A DNA stretch of 64,000 nucleotides from Euglena gracilis. Its lineage: Eukaryota > Euglenida > Euglenophyceae > Euglenales. The DNA lies in the NCBI GenBank assembly GCA_039621445.1, contig CP154956.1:84812474-84876473 (forward strand). The letters run 5' to 3'. Under the pieces are notes generated by a model. The model had not been told where the DNA came from. It was given only the letters and a program-made list of their open reading frames with translations, and did not search any database. Below, piece by piece: positions 48,090-58,824 of the stretch (position 1 is its first letter; every line of letters starts with the position of its first letter). The position numbers and the translations under genes are program-made.

Positions 48090-48400
48090 TAAGTAAACCC
48101 CCCCCCCCTGTAGTGTGTGCCTTCATAAACCCACTTCGCCGGGCAGACATTCTCAAATATGGGGGGGGGTCCAAAAAATTTCCCGGCGCATTTTCTCAAT
48201 TATGAGGGGGTCAATTATGGGGGGCGTGGCGAGGAGTCGGGGGTCAAACAAAACTGATTCGGAAACTAGAAATCCAGTCGCTCGCGAATCCCCGAACCTG
48301 ACCGGGGCTCCTAGATTTGGCCTGGGGAGGGGGGTTGTGGGGGTCGACCATGGTCGGCCCATGGTTGCCTCGGTCGTCCTCGGTCGCCTTGGTATTTCCT
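48090..48400. repeat. C/G-run ends, tcgcgagcgact repeat and gtcgacc fragment
   Basis: 48,160-48,235 has tcaaatatgggggggg and gtcaattatggggggcg. 48,240-48,305 is the inverse copy of the 10,040-10,110 repeat. 48,330-48,395 carries gtcgaccatggtcgg and cctcggtcg words. Confidence 0.5.
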
Positions 48401-49350
48401 GCTGAGTTTTTTTGTTGTTGCAATGTAGCGCCGTAGGCAACTGTTCGATGGCCCTAAAATAACAAAATCCCTTGTGTGTGCAACTCCTTTTGTCCTAATT
48501 TGCCCTACATTTTCCGGATAAGCGAAAAAAATGTTTCGGCGCCTTGAAAAAAAACTGACGTGTGCAGCTGCTTGCGGTGAGCTGCTGAAGGACGTCAACG
48601 ACCAGAAGTCATGTAACCTGTATTATGTTTAAAACATTAAGTCAGCACATTCAATTGGTATGAAACTTGTTTTTGTGTCTTGCCTTCTTTTTCTGCTGTT
48701 AAACAAATGTCTGCCGACCTCCCAGTTGGTTTCAAACCTGCAACATTCAACTTCTTTACGCAGTACGGATTGCTTTTTGCGAAGATCGTCACTTCAACTC
48801 AAAATCGTCCATTTAAAACCAGAAATTTTTCAGAACCATCAATTGGCAGCAGTGGGACCATGTCACTGAAATGAGAATGCACACCTTGGCCAAAGCGATA
48901 ATCTACCTTTCAACAGTACTCATGACATTCATCGTGGACGTATGAGAAATGGAGAAAAAATGAAAAAATGGAGAATCCCAATCGCGCATGTGATGTTTGC
49001 GATTGCTGAGTATTATTTCGCAATTTTCTATTTTCCTTTTTTTCGCAAAGAAAAGAAAAAATTGGCCAATCCTAGACCGGTCGAGTTCGGAGGGGGGGGG
49101 GTCCAGGGTCTTGACTGGTCAGACACAGGGGGTCTCGCGGACCCTGTCGAGCTCTGAACTCACCCGAACTCGACTGCCTGCCCCCCGTGTAAGACCCCAT
49201 AGTTGGCGGTTTTTTTTTATTTAAAAAAACAACAAAACAATGTGTTTTTTTGAAGAGAAAAAAAAAGCCAAAAAAACATCAAAAAACAAAAAGGAAATTT
49301 CATTGAAAGGACTCATTGTGAAACACCCAAGCCATGCTTCAAATCCAACT
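48400..49350. other. No gene recognised
   Basis: 48,600-48,880 contains frames such as FLLLNKCLPTSQLVSNLQHS without known motifs. 49,085-49,200 has a C/G block with ctcgagttcgg and gtcgagctc words in both orientations, perhaps another small inverted-end element. Confidence 0.3.
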
Positions 49351-49559
49351 GCCATGCCCCCCCGGTACTCTTCCCCTCCGAGCCCCATAGGAAGAGTACG
49401 TACTCTTCCCTCCGTACTCTTCCCACGGGACCTCAAAGGAACACCCGTGGTCTTCAACCCTTCGGTGGCAAAGAGAAAGTGCGCTACCATCGTACTCTTC
49501 CCGAACCCGGGATAGGAAGAGTGCGGGGGGGGGGGGAATAGTACAGGGGGGTGATGGTA
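49351..49559. mobile_element. C/G-run element, word gtactcttccc
   Basis: It starts gccatgccccccc then ggtactcttccc, and ends ggaagagtgcgggggg, aatagtacagggggg and tgatggta. The word and its inverse gaagagtacg are doubled around 49,390-49,425. Confidence 0.6.
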
Positions 49560-49767
49560 AGGTCAAAAACTGCCAAAAATTGGTCCAAAACATCCAAAAC
49601 TGCAAAAAAAATGCAATTTTATGACTTTTTCATTGTTGTGGAGAAAATATGCATTCAAAAATTTTCCGTGCAAAACCTTGTGGGCGTTTTTTTTTTAAAA
49701 AAGAAACATTGTTAAAATTTTTAAAAAAACAACAAAAAACAGAGTCCAAAAAAACAAACTGCCAACT

Positions 49768-49885
49768 ATGAAAGACCCTCCGTCGAGAAAAGTCTGTTCG
49801 GCCTGCACCGGCTGTCGAGATTTCACCAGTCGGGAATTTACTTTTCGACATTTATGCCATTCGACTTTGCAAGGGGGGAGGTGGG
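49768..49885 (+). CDS. Zinc-binding-like exon, copy 2
   Basis: The frame PPSRKVCSACTGCRDFTSRE, then FTFRHLCHSTLQGGR, is conserved with 42,745-42,840. Cys residues are spaced C-x2-C-x2-C and followed by H-x2-C-H. As in copy 1 a G run follows immediately, and a C/G-run element end (tctcatatgggagg, gggggcatggta) lies at 49,905-49,945. Confidence 0.45.
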
Positions 49886-50379
49886 ATTTTGGATCCCGAT
49901 GGGGGTCTCATATGGGAGGGGCGTGGTATATGGGGGGCATGGTATCAGACAGGTGGCCATTTCCAAAATTTAGGCCAAAAATGGGTGATCAACCAGGGAA
50001 ATTTATCAGACATTTTATACCTTCTATTTTTCGCAAAAAAATGCAATTCTAATCCAAAATGGCGCATTTCTAAATTAAAAAAAAAGCTGTATCCACCCAA
50101 AATTTGTCTACTTTTTCCTGAATGGCACCACTGTCTGGCTCCACGGGGGGGTGCTTTGTATTTGGCCCAAAACCAATTGTATGGTTCACATAGAGGTTGA
50201 GGTTTTGACCTCGACTTGTACCTGAATCCAACCTTGCTACTCCCTCATTCCTCAAAAATCAAAGAGTGAAAAGGTTTGTCCCCTACAAATGCCACAAGGT
50301 CAAGCAATTTCAAAATCAAGTCAAATGTTTTCTTTCTTTTTTACCTCATTGTTCGTTATTGCCTTCTTGCAGTGGAACG

Positions 50380-50440
50380 ATGGCGTTCAATTTCAATCCT
50401 CCAAGTGCGGATTCTGGTGGTTCTTCTGGTGTGCTTTGCA
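50380..50440 (+). CDS. Possible first exon, MAFNFNPPSADSGG
   Basis: After acceptor attgccttcttgcag the ATG at 50,380 starts MAFNFNPPSADSGGSSGV. The following sequence is disrupted by a C/G-run element from 50,585. A frame with MSRHVRSEEEEREFLEWRR resumes at 50,860. They might be exons of one gene. Confidence 0.3.
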
Positions 50441-50582
50441 ATCTCTTTCCCTCCAAACAAAGCATTTTTCAAATGATGGTTGACCCTTCCTTCCAGAAAT
50501 GCAATCACACAAAAGCCTGTTTTTGGAGGGTTTTTTTTTGTTTGACAGAAAAGCCATTCAATATGCTTTTGTCTTTGTGTTC

Positions 50583-50830
50583 CCCCCACGTCCCCCCCGC
50601 GTCCCGGATTTTGGCCGGGAACATTTTTTCGACGACCAAAGGAAAATTACATACAAATTTGGGTGAAGCCAAAGAAAATGTGTGGCGGTGTTGGGCCACA
50701 GTTCCCCTCCCCCCCCCGCCCCCCCCCCCCCCCCGCGTCCCTAACCACCCCCTTTGTTCTCCCTTTGTTCTGGGGGTGTCTCCCCCGCGCCCCCCCCCCG
50801 TCCCCCCCCGTGTCCCCATTTTGACCAGTT
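50583..50830. mobile_element. C/G-run block, cccccgcgtcccgg words
   Basis: gcgtcccggattttggccgg, a tcgacgaccaaa core, tttgggtgaagccaaag and long C runs are the inverse of 23,335-23,530, so the two blocks are copies of one element. Confidence 0.65.
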
Positions 50831-50939
50831 TTTTTGTGCCACAGACTTGCCGGTTTGCAATGTCGCGACATGTCCGTTCTGAAGAGGAAGAGAGAGAATT
50901 TCTTGAATGGAGGAGAGCCCCCCCCGTCAATTCCCTTAC

Positions 50940-51250
50940 CACTTACCATGCCACTGCCCCCCCCCCCCCGGGACCCACAACCCCTGGGACACACAATCAT
51001 TGGCCAATTCGAACATGGGCGCGGGGGACCCCTGACCCCCGTACCCCCCAACCTCCAATTGGTCGAGTGCGAATTTAGTTGGCCTATGGCCTCTTTGCAG
51101 GAGCAAATGAAACAATCCTTTTATGTTGGCAAAATTGTTTGGAGGGCTAAGGTCTTTTTTTGTGGGTCTTTTTGATTGGGTTTTCCTTGCCACCGTGTGG
51201 AAAATTTCATGGGCAGGGGTGAAATTTTGCTAAAAGTGGCTAAAAGGGGG
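50940..51250. other. No recognised gene
   Basis: A C run at 50,954-50,970, then unique sequence with both strands open at 50,936-51,193. No motif. Confidence 0.25.
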
Positions 51251-51254
51251 GAGG

Positions 51255-51637
51255 GGGCGGTAACCCCCCCCCCCCCGCGAGGAGACTGTTGACCGACTAA
51301 GTTCGCATTCACATACTTTACCCAACTTAACATCGTCATTTTCACAAACCCTCTCCCCCACCCCCCATTAGCCAATTAGGGGGGGGGGGCAATTAGGGGG
51401 GGGGGCTCGAGGACCCCGACCCCCTACTTTTTTACCTGTGCAAAATTGGTCAATTTTTTGTGCATATTTGGATTGGGTGTGCCTTTTCTTATCCGGCAAT
51501 TTTTGATATTTTCAAAACGGACGTTTTTGGAGGATTTCTGAGGCCTTTTCGCGGCCTTGCCGAAATTGGCCGGTCTTGTCCCGGAGGTCAATTAGTCAAT
51601 TAGGGGGGGGGGGGCAAATAGGGGGGGGTGAAGGTAG
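51255..51637. mobile_element. C/G-run element, word ccaattagggg
   Basis: ggtaacccccccccccc at the left, gccaattaggggggggg doubled at 51,371-51,405, and gtcaattaggggggg, aaataggggggggtgaaggta at the right. Confidence 0.5.
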
Positions 51638-51684
51638 CCGAATTTGAGGCCCAGGCGAGGTTGGATGGGGGAGTTTTCTGCCCC

Positions 51685-51808
51685 TGAAACCGTGTTTTGG
51701 CCGATTTCGAGACTTTAAAAGTCTTAAATCTTCGCCCAAACACGGTTGAAAACACGGCGAAGATTTAAGACTTTTAAAGTCTCGAAATCGGCCCAACTAC
51801 GGCTTCAA
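51685..51808. mobile_element. 124 bp foldback element
   Basis: The ends tgaaaccgtgttttgg and (inverse) tgaagccgtagttggg are followed by perfect 36-38 bp arms (gccgatttcgagactttaaa ...) around a loop with caaacacggttgaaaacac. A gaaaccgtg start is shared with the element at 12,676. Confidence 0.75.
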
Positions 51809-51829
51809 ACCAAGAATAGTGTTTTGGGC

Positions 51830-52240
51830 CAAAGGTTTTAGGGGGGCCTGGGGGCGACCACGGCGCCTTCGGCGCCGCGGTCCCCGCCCAGGCTCCCCCT
51901 GGCGCTTGGCCTGAACACAGTTCTTGTCACACAAGATGCAAAACAATTTCATTTGTAAAGGATTTCCATGCAATCTTTGTCTATCAATTGTATTTAACCC
52001 CTCTGCAGCCCCACCAACCCAAAACTGACCACCCACTTACCATGCATTTTCATCTGTGGGTGATCATACCAGCACAGAGTACTCTTTTGGCCACATGTGG
52101 ACCATTTCTGGGGGGTTTGGGCCAGCCAGAGACCATTTTTATGTCCGCCGACCAGTCTGCTTGCGAATTTGTTCACAGGGGGGGCTTGAAAGTCGGCGAA
52201 CTTGACCCGTTAGTACATTAGAGTGGGTTGCTTCGCCGAC
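51830..52240. other. No recognised gene
   Basis: gcgccttcggcgccgcgg at 51,867 is a short palindrome. The rest is unique sequence without a convincing frame. Confidence 0.25.
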
Positions 52241-52370
52241 TAGTCGCTGACTACCCACTACCCCCCCCCCCACCCCGTCTCGCCGACAAGCTACCAACCA
52301 GGCCTTGTCAGCCGACCAATTGGGTAGTCGGCCGATTAGTCGGCGGACTACGCACCCCCCCCCCCCAGTC
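52215..52370. repeat. gtagtcggccgactagtcgg palindromic words with C runs
   Basis: gccgactagtcgctgacta, ggtagtcggccgattagtcg and ggcggactacgc surround two C runs; another small inverted-end element. Confidence 0.45.
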
Positions 52371-52574
52371 TATGTCATTGCACCCCAATTTAGGTTCTTG
52401 AAGTCATCACGTTTCCATGTGCTGCGCAGCTGCAGTGGTTGGGCATGATTTCCCCATTTTTTTTGTCCCCATGTATTTTGGGTGATTTTTGGTTGTTTGG
52501 CCTTAGCAAAAATTCAACATAAAAAATAAAGGTTGAAGAATCAATCCCTTTTGTCCCCCCGACCCCAACACCCT

Positions 52575-52975
52575 CAATGGAGGTTAGGCAGTACGGGGGG
52601 GGGGGGGGCTGTGGAACCCCGGTGAATTTCACTGGTGAACGCTCACCGGGGGGGGGGTACTTTCGGTGGTGAAATTCACCGATGAAGTTCACCGGTGAAC
52701 TTCACCGTTTTGATGGTGGGGTGTGAAATTTTGATCCGTGAAATTTTGCTTCTTTTCCTCTCAAAATGGTCATTTTGAGGTTGATGGTTTATCGAAATGT
52801 CCGAAAACTTGCCCAAAATGTCATTTTTGGACATTTTTGGCCAAAAAGTGCTCTTGTGGTGAACTTCACCCGTGAAGTTCACCGCTGGGTTAGGCAGAGG
52901 GGGGGGGAGGGGGGTCCGGGACCCCCCCCCCCGGTGAACTGTCAAACGGTGAACTTCACCTGGGGGGTCCAAAAT
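52575..52975. mobile_element. ggtgaacttcacc palindrome element, copy 2
   Basis: Inverse of 18,183-18,545 with the same core (ctcaaaatggtcattttgag, aaaacttgcccaaaatg). Confidence 0.7.
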
Positions 52976-53170
52976 CCCAAAAGTTACGGCCTGATCTCCA
53001 ATGGATCCCAAAATGCACTGCATTGGGTTTGAGTGGTGTCATGTTCTTTCCTGTTGCATTGCACTCTTTCGCAGGGTCTGGGAGTTTTGCGTTTGCAGGA
53101 CCTTCATTTTCTTTCAGCACGGCATCTTCCACTAGCGGAGGCGTTTTCCAGGCATTTGCATGATGATCAT

Positions 53171-53549
53171 TACCATGCATGCCCCTCTCCCTTACTGTTC
53201 CCCCCCTTATTGTTCCCATTGGGGGGACGGGAACAATACAGTGTCATGGCACTTTTTGTGAAGGATTCTTGCAATAAAGAGATAAAGAGAGAGAAAGGGC
53301 TTTTTTGGGTCGGTTTTAGGTGCTGTCATTCCCATCAAACTCCAGACCAACACCAAAATGGATGTTGTGGAGGTGCACTTTTCAATCATGTGGGCCACAA
53401 AATTTTTTAGGTGGCTTCAGGTGGCCTTTTCGGTCTAACTTGGTTGGTTAGTTCATGACCCATGGGAACAGTAAGGGGGGGGGGGGGGCTCGTCCCCCCC
53501 CTTACTGTTCCCCCTTCACTGTTCTCATGGACCCAAAAGGGACCAGTAA
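53171..53549. mobile_element. C/G-run element, word ttactgttccc, copy 2
   Basis: Same ends and interior as 1,441-1,812 (gtcatggcactttttgtgaa, gggtcggttttaggtgctg, aaaatggatgttgtggagg, ttggttggttagttcatgac). Good evidence that these blocks move or are copied as units. Confidence 0.7.
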
Positions 53550-55140
53550 ACCAGAGTATTTACTGAGCTGTTTTCTTGATCCCAAAGAAGTGTGAGCAAT
53601 TTGCAACAGGCAGAGGTTGGACCAATTCATAGGGCTTAAATGGGTGCTTGGTGGGCAGGGAATTTCTTATGCCAGACCCCACCTACCCCCGCCACCAGCA
53701 CTACACCCAGAAACAAGCAAAAAAATACAAATGCAGCTGTTGGACTTTTTTTTGGCTAAATTGGCTAAAGTTTTGAGGTGAAAACTCAAAAAACCCTGAA
53801 AAGCGCCAGTTTTCTTGACACTTTTTTTTTTAATTAATTAAAGCCGGCGTCCGAACCCGTTGAGTTTTTCGGTCCAGCCCGGATTTGCCCGTGCTGCAAA
53901 AACATTATCACCGCTCCGGAGGGGGGGGGGGGTCCGTAGCCCGGCTGTTAGCTGTTGGCTGGAAAAACCACCCCCCTGGACCCACACCCCCTGGGTCCAG
54001 CCAGCACCTTTAAGGTTGGTTCGATTATCCAGTTTTGATAAATCGTTTGCCAGCCCTTGATTAATCGTTCATTCTGCCAAAGGGGGATAAATCAACAATA
54101 CTGAACAGCAGTGCAAACAAATGGTTTGCATTGAACATTCTGGAGGCATGGAAATGTCATTTTACCTTGCTTTCTTTTTTGAGGGGTGTGACAGATTCAT
54201 CCGTACAGACATCAAAGCAGGGATGGAAGAGTCATCAGGTTAGCGCATATGTCGCTATGCAGGAGACTCTGGTGAGAAAACTGCACTCAACGCCAAGGTT
54301 AAAAATTGCGATTGCAAAATGTGCCAGAATTGGCACATTCAAAGCAACACCCTCCCAAAATTGCATCGGCTTGCACCGGCCAAGTGGTGATGGGAACAAG
54401 GGAAGGCAGTGTGAGCAGCATTCAACTTGGCCCTGTCGGACAGGTCGGATTCTGGTGAGAATGCGCGCGCCAGTACAAAAGGAGTCCCCGAAAAATTGTT
54501 TTCCACACCGCTGATGGGCACACCCAATATTTTTTCCAGAAGCTCAGTTGACTGCATAAGAAGTTGAAAGCAAACCAATGAAGTGTTAGGGTTAATCCCC
54601 CCTGCCGTGCCTTGAATCAAAAAAGGATTGGGTGTTTCCAAAGACTGGAAGGCTGGCCCGCTGCCATACCCGAGATGTTGCCATGGCAAAGGTGAAGAAG
54701 GTTTTTGAAGGGGGAAAACCTCAAAAATCCTCAAATGAAAGGCATTTTTGTAATTCAGATGCAAAATTAAGCTGTTTTGGTCATGCAAGGTTTTCGCCTG
54801 AACATCACTTTTCTGGCTCTTCGTTAAACTGTCAGAGGGTTTTATTAAAACCAGGGGTCCCGTCCCATCCACCATGCGGGTGGGGGGGGGGGCTTTCTTG
54901 GCCTGTGAAATTTGCTTTCTGAAGTCAGGGTTTTTTGTGCAGAGGTTTTTTTAAAAAAAACCAGGAGAGGGGAATTTCAGACCATGATGAGGCAACATTG
55001 GTGTGATGATAAGACCATGATAAACAATTCTTTTCAGTCTTCAACCCATTATATTGCACTTTTACCCCGGTAGTAGTTCAAAATCCTTTTTCATTTTGGC
55101 AGTGAAATGAAGCCTTGTTAAAACCCAGCTGTTTTCCAAT
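53550..55140. other. No recognised gene; possible exon near 54.4 kb
   Basis: 53,860-54,000 carries C/G blocks with ggtccagcc and ggacccac words. 54,015-54,075 has gattaatcg fragments. Frames around 54,300-54,560 on both strands (minus: LEKILGVPISGVENNFSGTP) look protein-like but have no motif. Confidence 0.3.
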
Positions 55141-55141
55141 G

Positions 55142-55492
55142 TACCATGCCCCCCCCCCCCCGAGCTACTCCGGGACCCTTTACGGCCCAACGGGAACAGT
55201 ACAGGGGTGGGGGGGGGACGGACCTAGCCCCCCGAGCTATTCCGATACCTGAACCTCCGGCAGCCCAAAAGGGGTCATTTTGGGCGACTTTTTTGGATGT
55301 TCGCAAAAAAAATGGTCAATTTAAAGCACATTTTCCAAATTTTTTGAAAACGTTCCAAAACGTCGATTTTTTAGCACTTTTTTGGGAAGTCCTTTAGAAA
55401 AGTGTTATGAGAGTGAGCTATTCCCATCCCTCTTATGGAAATAGCTCGGGAGGGGGGGACAGCTCGGGGGGGACCAGCTCGAGGGGGCATTG
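55142..55492. mobile_element. C/G-run element, word gagctattcc
   Basis: It starts taccatgcccccccccc then gagctactccggg. The core contains tggatgttcgcaaaaaaaat and gtgttatgagagtgagctat. It ends atagctcgggagggggg, cagctcggggg and gggggcattgtaa. The core matches 16,420-16,555 in inverse. Confidence 0.6.
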
Positions 55493-55499
55493 TAATTTC

Positions 55500-56340
55500 C
55501 CATGAATTTCCCCCATATTTTACCAGCTTTCTGCAACATTCCAGCGGTGAAATAAACAAAACAATGTTTTGTTCGACGCCACCTGGGCTCGTGCTTTCAC
55601 AGAAGGTTACTGGTCACCGAATCAAATCCCCCTGGATAATTCCATGTGTATCTTTTGGGGGGGTTATATCTTGTATATGTATACGTTGCAGTGGATTTCA
55701 TTATTCGGTTTTATATTCTTTCAGTGAGCAGTGAAGGGTGCATTCTGGAATTGTTCATTCTATTGCGCCGCCAGGGTTGATTTTGCCAAACCCGTTTGAG
55801 CTGTTTGCGTATTGTCTCATCATACTCAGCAAATGCCTACCAACAGCTTCAGCAAGGCGCTTGCCCCTGCAGCTCCTGCAGCCCCTGCACACTGGGGTTG
55901 GGGTTCCAGGACTCCAATTGGCATATGGACATTTATTTTTTTCATAAAGGCATTTTACATTCTGGCTTTCTTCTTTTTCTTTCATTTGGCTGATTTGTGC
56001 TTTTCATTGCTGTGCAGAGATTTCTTTTTATTTTTGATTCTTTTGAAACAGTGTGTATATTCTTTTTTTTTGGGAGGCAGGATTTTTTTTTTTTGGAGGC
56101 AGCCCTGACCGGAAGTGAGCCCCATGCCCGAACCAGCCTGAAGCCAGCGCCCTCGCCTTGTCGTCTGCGCCGGTGGTGGAAGCCCCAGCCCCTGTTGTAT
56201 CGGCACCGTCGTCCTCTGCCACGTTTGCTACTGCAGGTGGGCCGCGTCGTGCTTGATGCGATCGAAGCAAACAAAAATACTCTTTTGCATTGTTGAAGTC
56301 TTGTGTCACAATCTTTTTGTCTGTGAATGCCCACTAGAAT
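55500..56340. other. No firm gene; Pro/Ala/Ser-rich candidate exon at 56.1-56.24 kb
   Basis: 56,133-56,236 reads EASALALSSAPVVEAPAPVV then SAPSSSATFATA on the plus strand and ends at a gcag|gtggg donor. Such linkers are common but low in information. 55,870-55,900 has cctgcagctcctgcagcccc. Confidence 0.3.
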
Positions 56341-56348
56341 GCAATTTC

Positions 56349-56379
56349 TTCTTCTTCTTCTTCTTCTTCTTCTTCTTTT
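56349..56379. repeat. (ttc)n trinucleotide repeat
   Basis: About ten ttc units. Confidence 0.9.
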
Positions 56380-56549
56380 TGTTTTCAAGTGAGCAATTTC
56401 AGCTGCATGGGCAGGGCTGAACGGCAATTCCTGAAACCCTATGGGGGTGGGTGAGTGGGTGGATCAACCCCAGGAGGCCAGGAGACTGGAGGCTGACCCC
56501 AGGTTTGGTACGAGGGGATTGGGAGCAGGCAATTGCTAAAGCACTGACC

Positions 56550-56880
56550 GCCCCCCCCCCCCCCCCCCGGGGGGGTGGGTGACTGGTTTTTTCAGAGTGA
56601 CTGACTGGTTTTTGGCCCGGACCCCCTCCCCTCCCGGGGGGGGGGGTCGGCCAGGAGTGGGCAAAAGTGGCTTGAGTGACCCCGGTGCCGAAGGCGCCGG
56701 AAAAATTTTTTGGGCCTAAAATGGCTGGAGGCAGCGTCCAACCCCTCCCAATCATACAATTGCTTACCGACCCCCGGGGGGGGGGGAGGGGGGGTCACTC
56801 CACTTTTTAAAACCCAGTCAGTCACTCATTTTCAAAAAACCAGCCAGTCACTACCCCCCCAGGGGGGGGGGTCGGAAAAG
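56550..56880. mobile_element. C/G-run element, gtgactgactgg word
   Basis: gtgactggttttttcagagt, gactgactggtttttggccc at the left and ctcagtca, aaccagccagtcac at the right, with C/G runs on the inner sides. A relative is at 29,620-29,830. Confidence 0.55.
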
Positions 56881-56915
56881 GAGAAAAAAGGCCACTTTCC
56901 AGTCACTTTCCTCCT

Positions 56916-57112
56916 GGGATGGGATGGGATGGGATGGGATTGGATGGGATGGGATGGCCTTTTGGCCTAAAACTCGCATATGAGCGAAATGTAACCAAAA
57001 TGCTCAAAACAGACAAAGCATCCCCAGGGTCAATCTAGGCACCTCTGGGCAGGTGGGGGGATTTTGATCTCCCATCTGGTGATTCCATCCCATCCCATCC
57101 CATCCCCAGATT
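56916..57112. repeat. (gggat)n pair in inverted orientation
   Basis: Eight gggat units at 56,918-56,956 and five ccatc units at 57,084-57,108 frame about 130 bp. Confidence 0.7.
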
Positions 57113-57198
57113 GCATATTTGGTCCCAGTTTCGCCGCTGATAAGGGCCTTTTTTAATGAACACATCCATTGTGGTGACCCCAAGTTCCAAATTGTGCT

Positions 57199-57576
57199 TC
57201 ATTTAGCCCACCAATACCCCCCCCCCCCATGTCCAACGATCGCCGCGTTGGACATGGGGGGCTGCTCCTTCGGCACATGTGCTTTGTTGATAATTTCGAG
57301 GGTGCACAGGCACAGTTTTAAACAAATTTTCTCTTCTTTGGGGATTCTATTCGACATTTCGGATAAAATTCGATGACACCTGATATTAGGGCAAGGGGTG
57401 GGTCCTGATTGGATGGGTGAGGTTCTATTTATGTTCTCGCCTTCTCGCTTCTCAGCCTCTTTCAGTTTTACAACCGAAAGCTCACCAGCGCCACCGTCTT
57501 CATCCTCTATGACGTTCAACTTCCTCCCCACCTCTTTTGGCCACGCTGACATCCATCCGAAAAAATTGATTGGCAC
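57199..57576 (-). CDS. Possible coding region, unknown
   Basis: The minus frame has VGRKLNVIEDEDGGAGELSV and HRILSEMSNRIPKEEKICLK, without repeats. The opposite strand also has an open frame at 57,398-57,670. No motif; no choice between them can be made. Confidence 0.25.
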   Translation of the reverse strand: MPINFFGWMSAWPKEVGRKLNVIEDEDGGAGELSVVKLKEAEKREGENINRTSPIQSGPTPCPNIRCHRILSEMSNRIPKEEKICLKLCLCTLEIINKAHVPKEQPPMSNAAIVGHGGGGYWWAK

Positions 57577-57639
57577 TCCGAGTATAAATTATGTGAACGA
57601 CCGACAAAATTGTGTGAATGTTACCGAATTCATGCAAGA

Positions 57640-57720
57640 GACGGGAGCTACTGCTCGCAGTAGCTCCTAGTGGTCGAGCTCCTGTGGTGAGCTACTGCTC
57701 GCAGCAGCTCCTAGTGTGAC
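57640..57720. repeat. Direct repeat gctactgctcgcagyagctc
   Basis: Two copies (57,649 and 57,690), each followed by ctagtg. No gene recognised from here to 58,430 apart from a C run at 57,885 and a Ser-rich frame at 58,300-58,430 (DVASSSSSTAIGFSASGLSF). Confidence 0.5.
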
Positions 57721-58432
57721 GTGTGGCTGTGTCAGCTGTGTTCAGATGCATTTTCCATTAAAGTGATGGCGTCAGGTTTCCACCGGTCTAGCCAAAAATC
57801 GGTTTTCTCTGGGCTTCTGGTGCCTTTGGCGACGGAGTGCCTTGGTGCTCAAGTGCCCAGGCGATTTTGGCTATGTGCCCCCGCCCCCCCCCCCCCCCCA
57901 TGGGGGTTGGTCAAATTCAGGTGCTTTTGGTCCGCAGTCACTTGGGCACCGACCCCCACTGCGGGGGGAGGGGGTTAGCCTGGGCTGGAGGGGGGGGGGA
58001 CGCCTTAAGAGACCACCGCCTTTGAGATCATGCCTTTTTATTTGAACCCTGCGCTTGTTGCGGCTGCTTTTCGCTTTTGTGAGGAGGGGGGTGGATTTTC
58101 TCCCCCAAACACCCCCTCTCTGGAGTGGCCCCTCAATTGGCACCAGGGGCTCTGCCATAGGTGTTGGTGTGCTGCCAGCCCAACAACGATTGATCCCTTC
58201 CAGACACCATCTCTTTTGTTGCAAATGTGTCTCTTTAGTGGTTTTTGTGGACAAGAGGAGGAGTATTTTTGCCACGTTTTTGGGCATTCTTGATGAACGT
58301 GTCTGCTGACGTCGCTTCGTCCTCTTCATCTACTGCGATCGGCTTCAGCGCCAGTGGGCTTAGCTTTGGTGTGCCAGTGAGGCCTCCCCCCCATTCGTCA
58401 GCCATCTCCTCGTTTCAATTACATTGTTGTTG

Positions 58433-58822
58433 ATGGTAACCCCCCCCCCAATTAATATCCCCCAGGGTATTATTTTTTTCGCCCGAAGTCCCAGCCCGAG
58501 GGGGGGTATTATTTTTGGGGGGGGGCACCGCAAATTTTTCGAAATTTTTCGAAGTCCCGTAGGGCCCAAAATAGCACCCAAAACCCCCTTTGGGGTCATT
58601 TCTTTGTACTTTCTTATTAAATTTACCATTTTTTGGAGGTCAGGTCAGGTGATCCAGAAAAATCGATTTTTTTCGTAATTTTTTGTCAGTGATTGTGATT
58701 TTTACCTACATTTTCAGGTCAAAATCCGGCCTTCGGCCCGAAATATTAACCCTGTCCCCGAAGTTGGACCCGGGGGGGGGGGGGTATTATTTGGGGGGGT
58801 ATTATTTGGGGGGAGGGTTTAA
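58433..58822. mobile_element. C/G-run element, word aattaatatcccc
   Basis: ggtaaccccccccc then aattaatatccccc, ggtattatttttttcgccc at the left; gggtattatttggggggg twice and gagggttta at the right. Confidence 0.55.
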
Positions 58823-58824
58823 TC

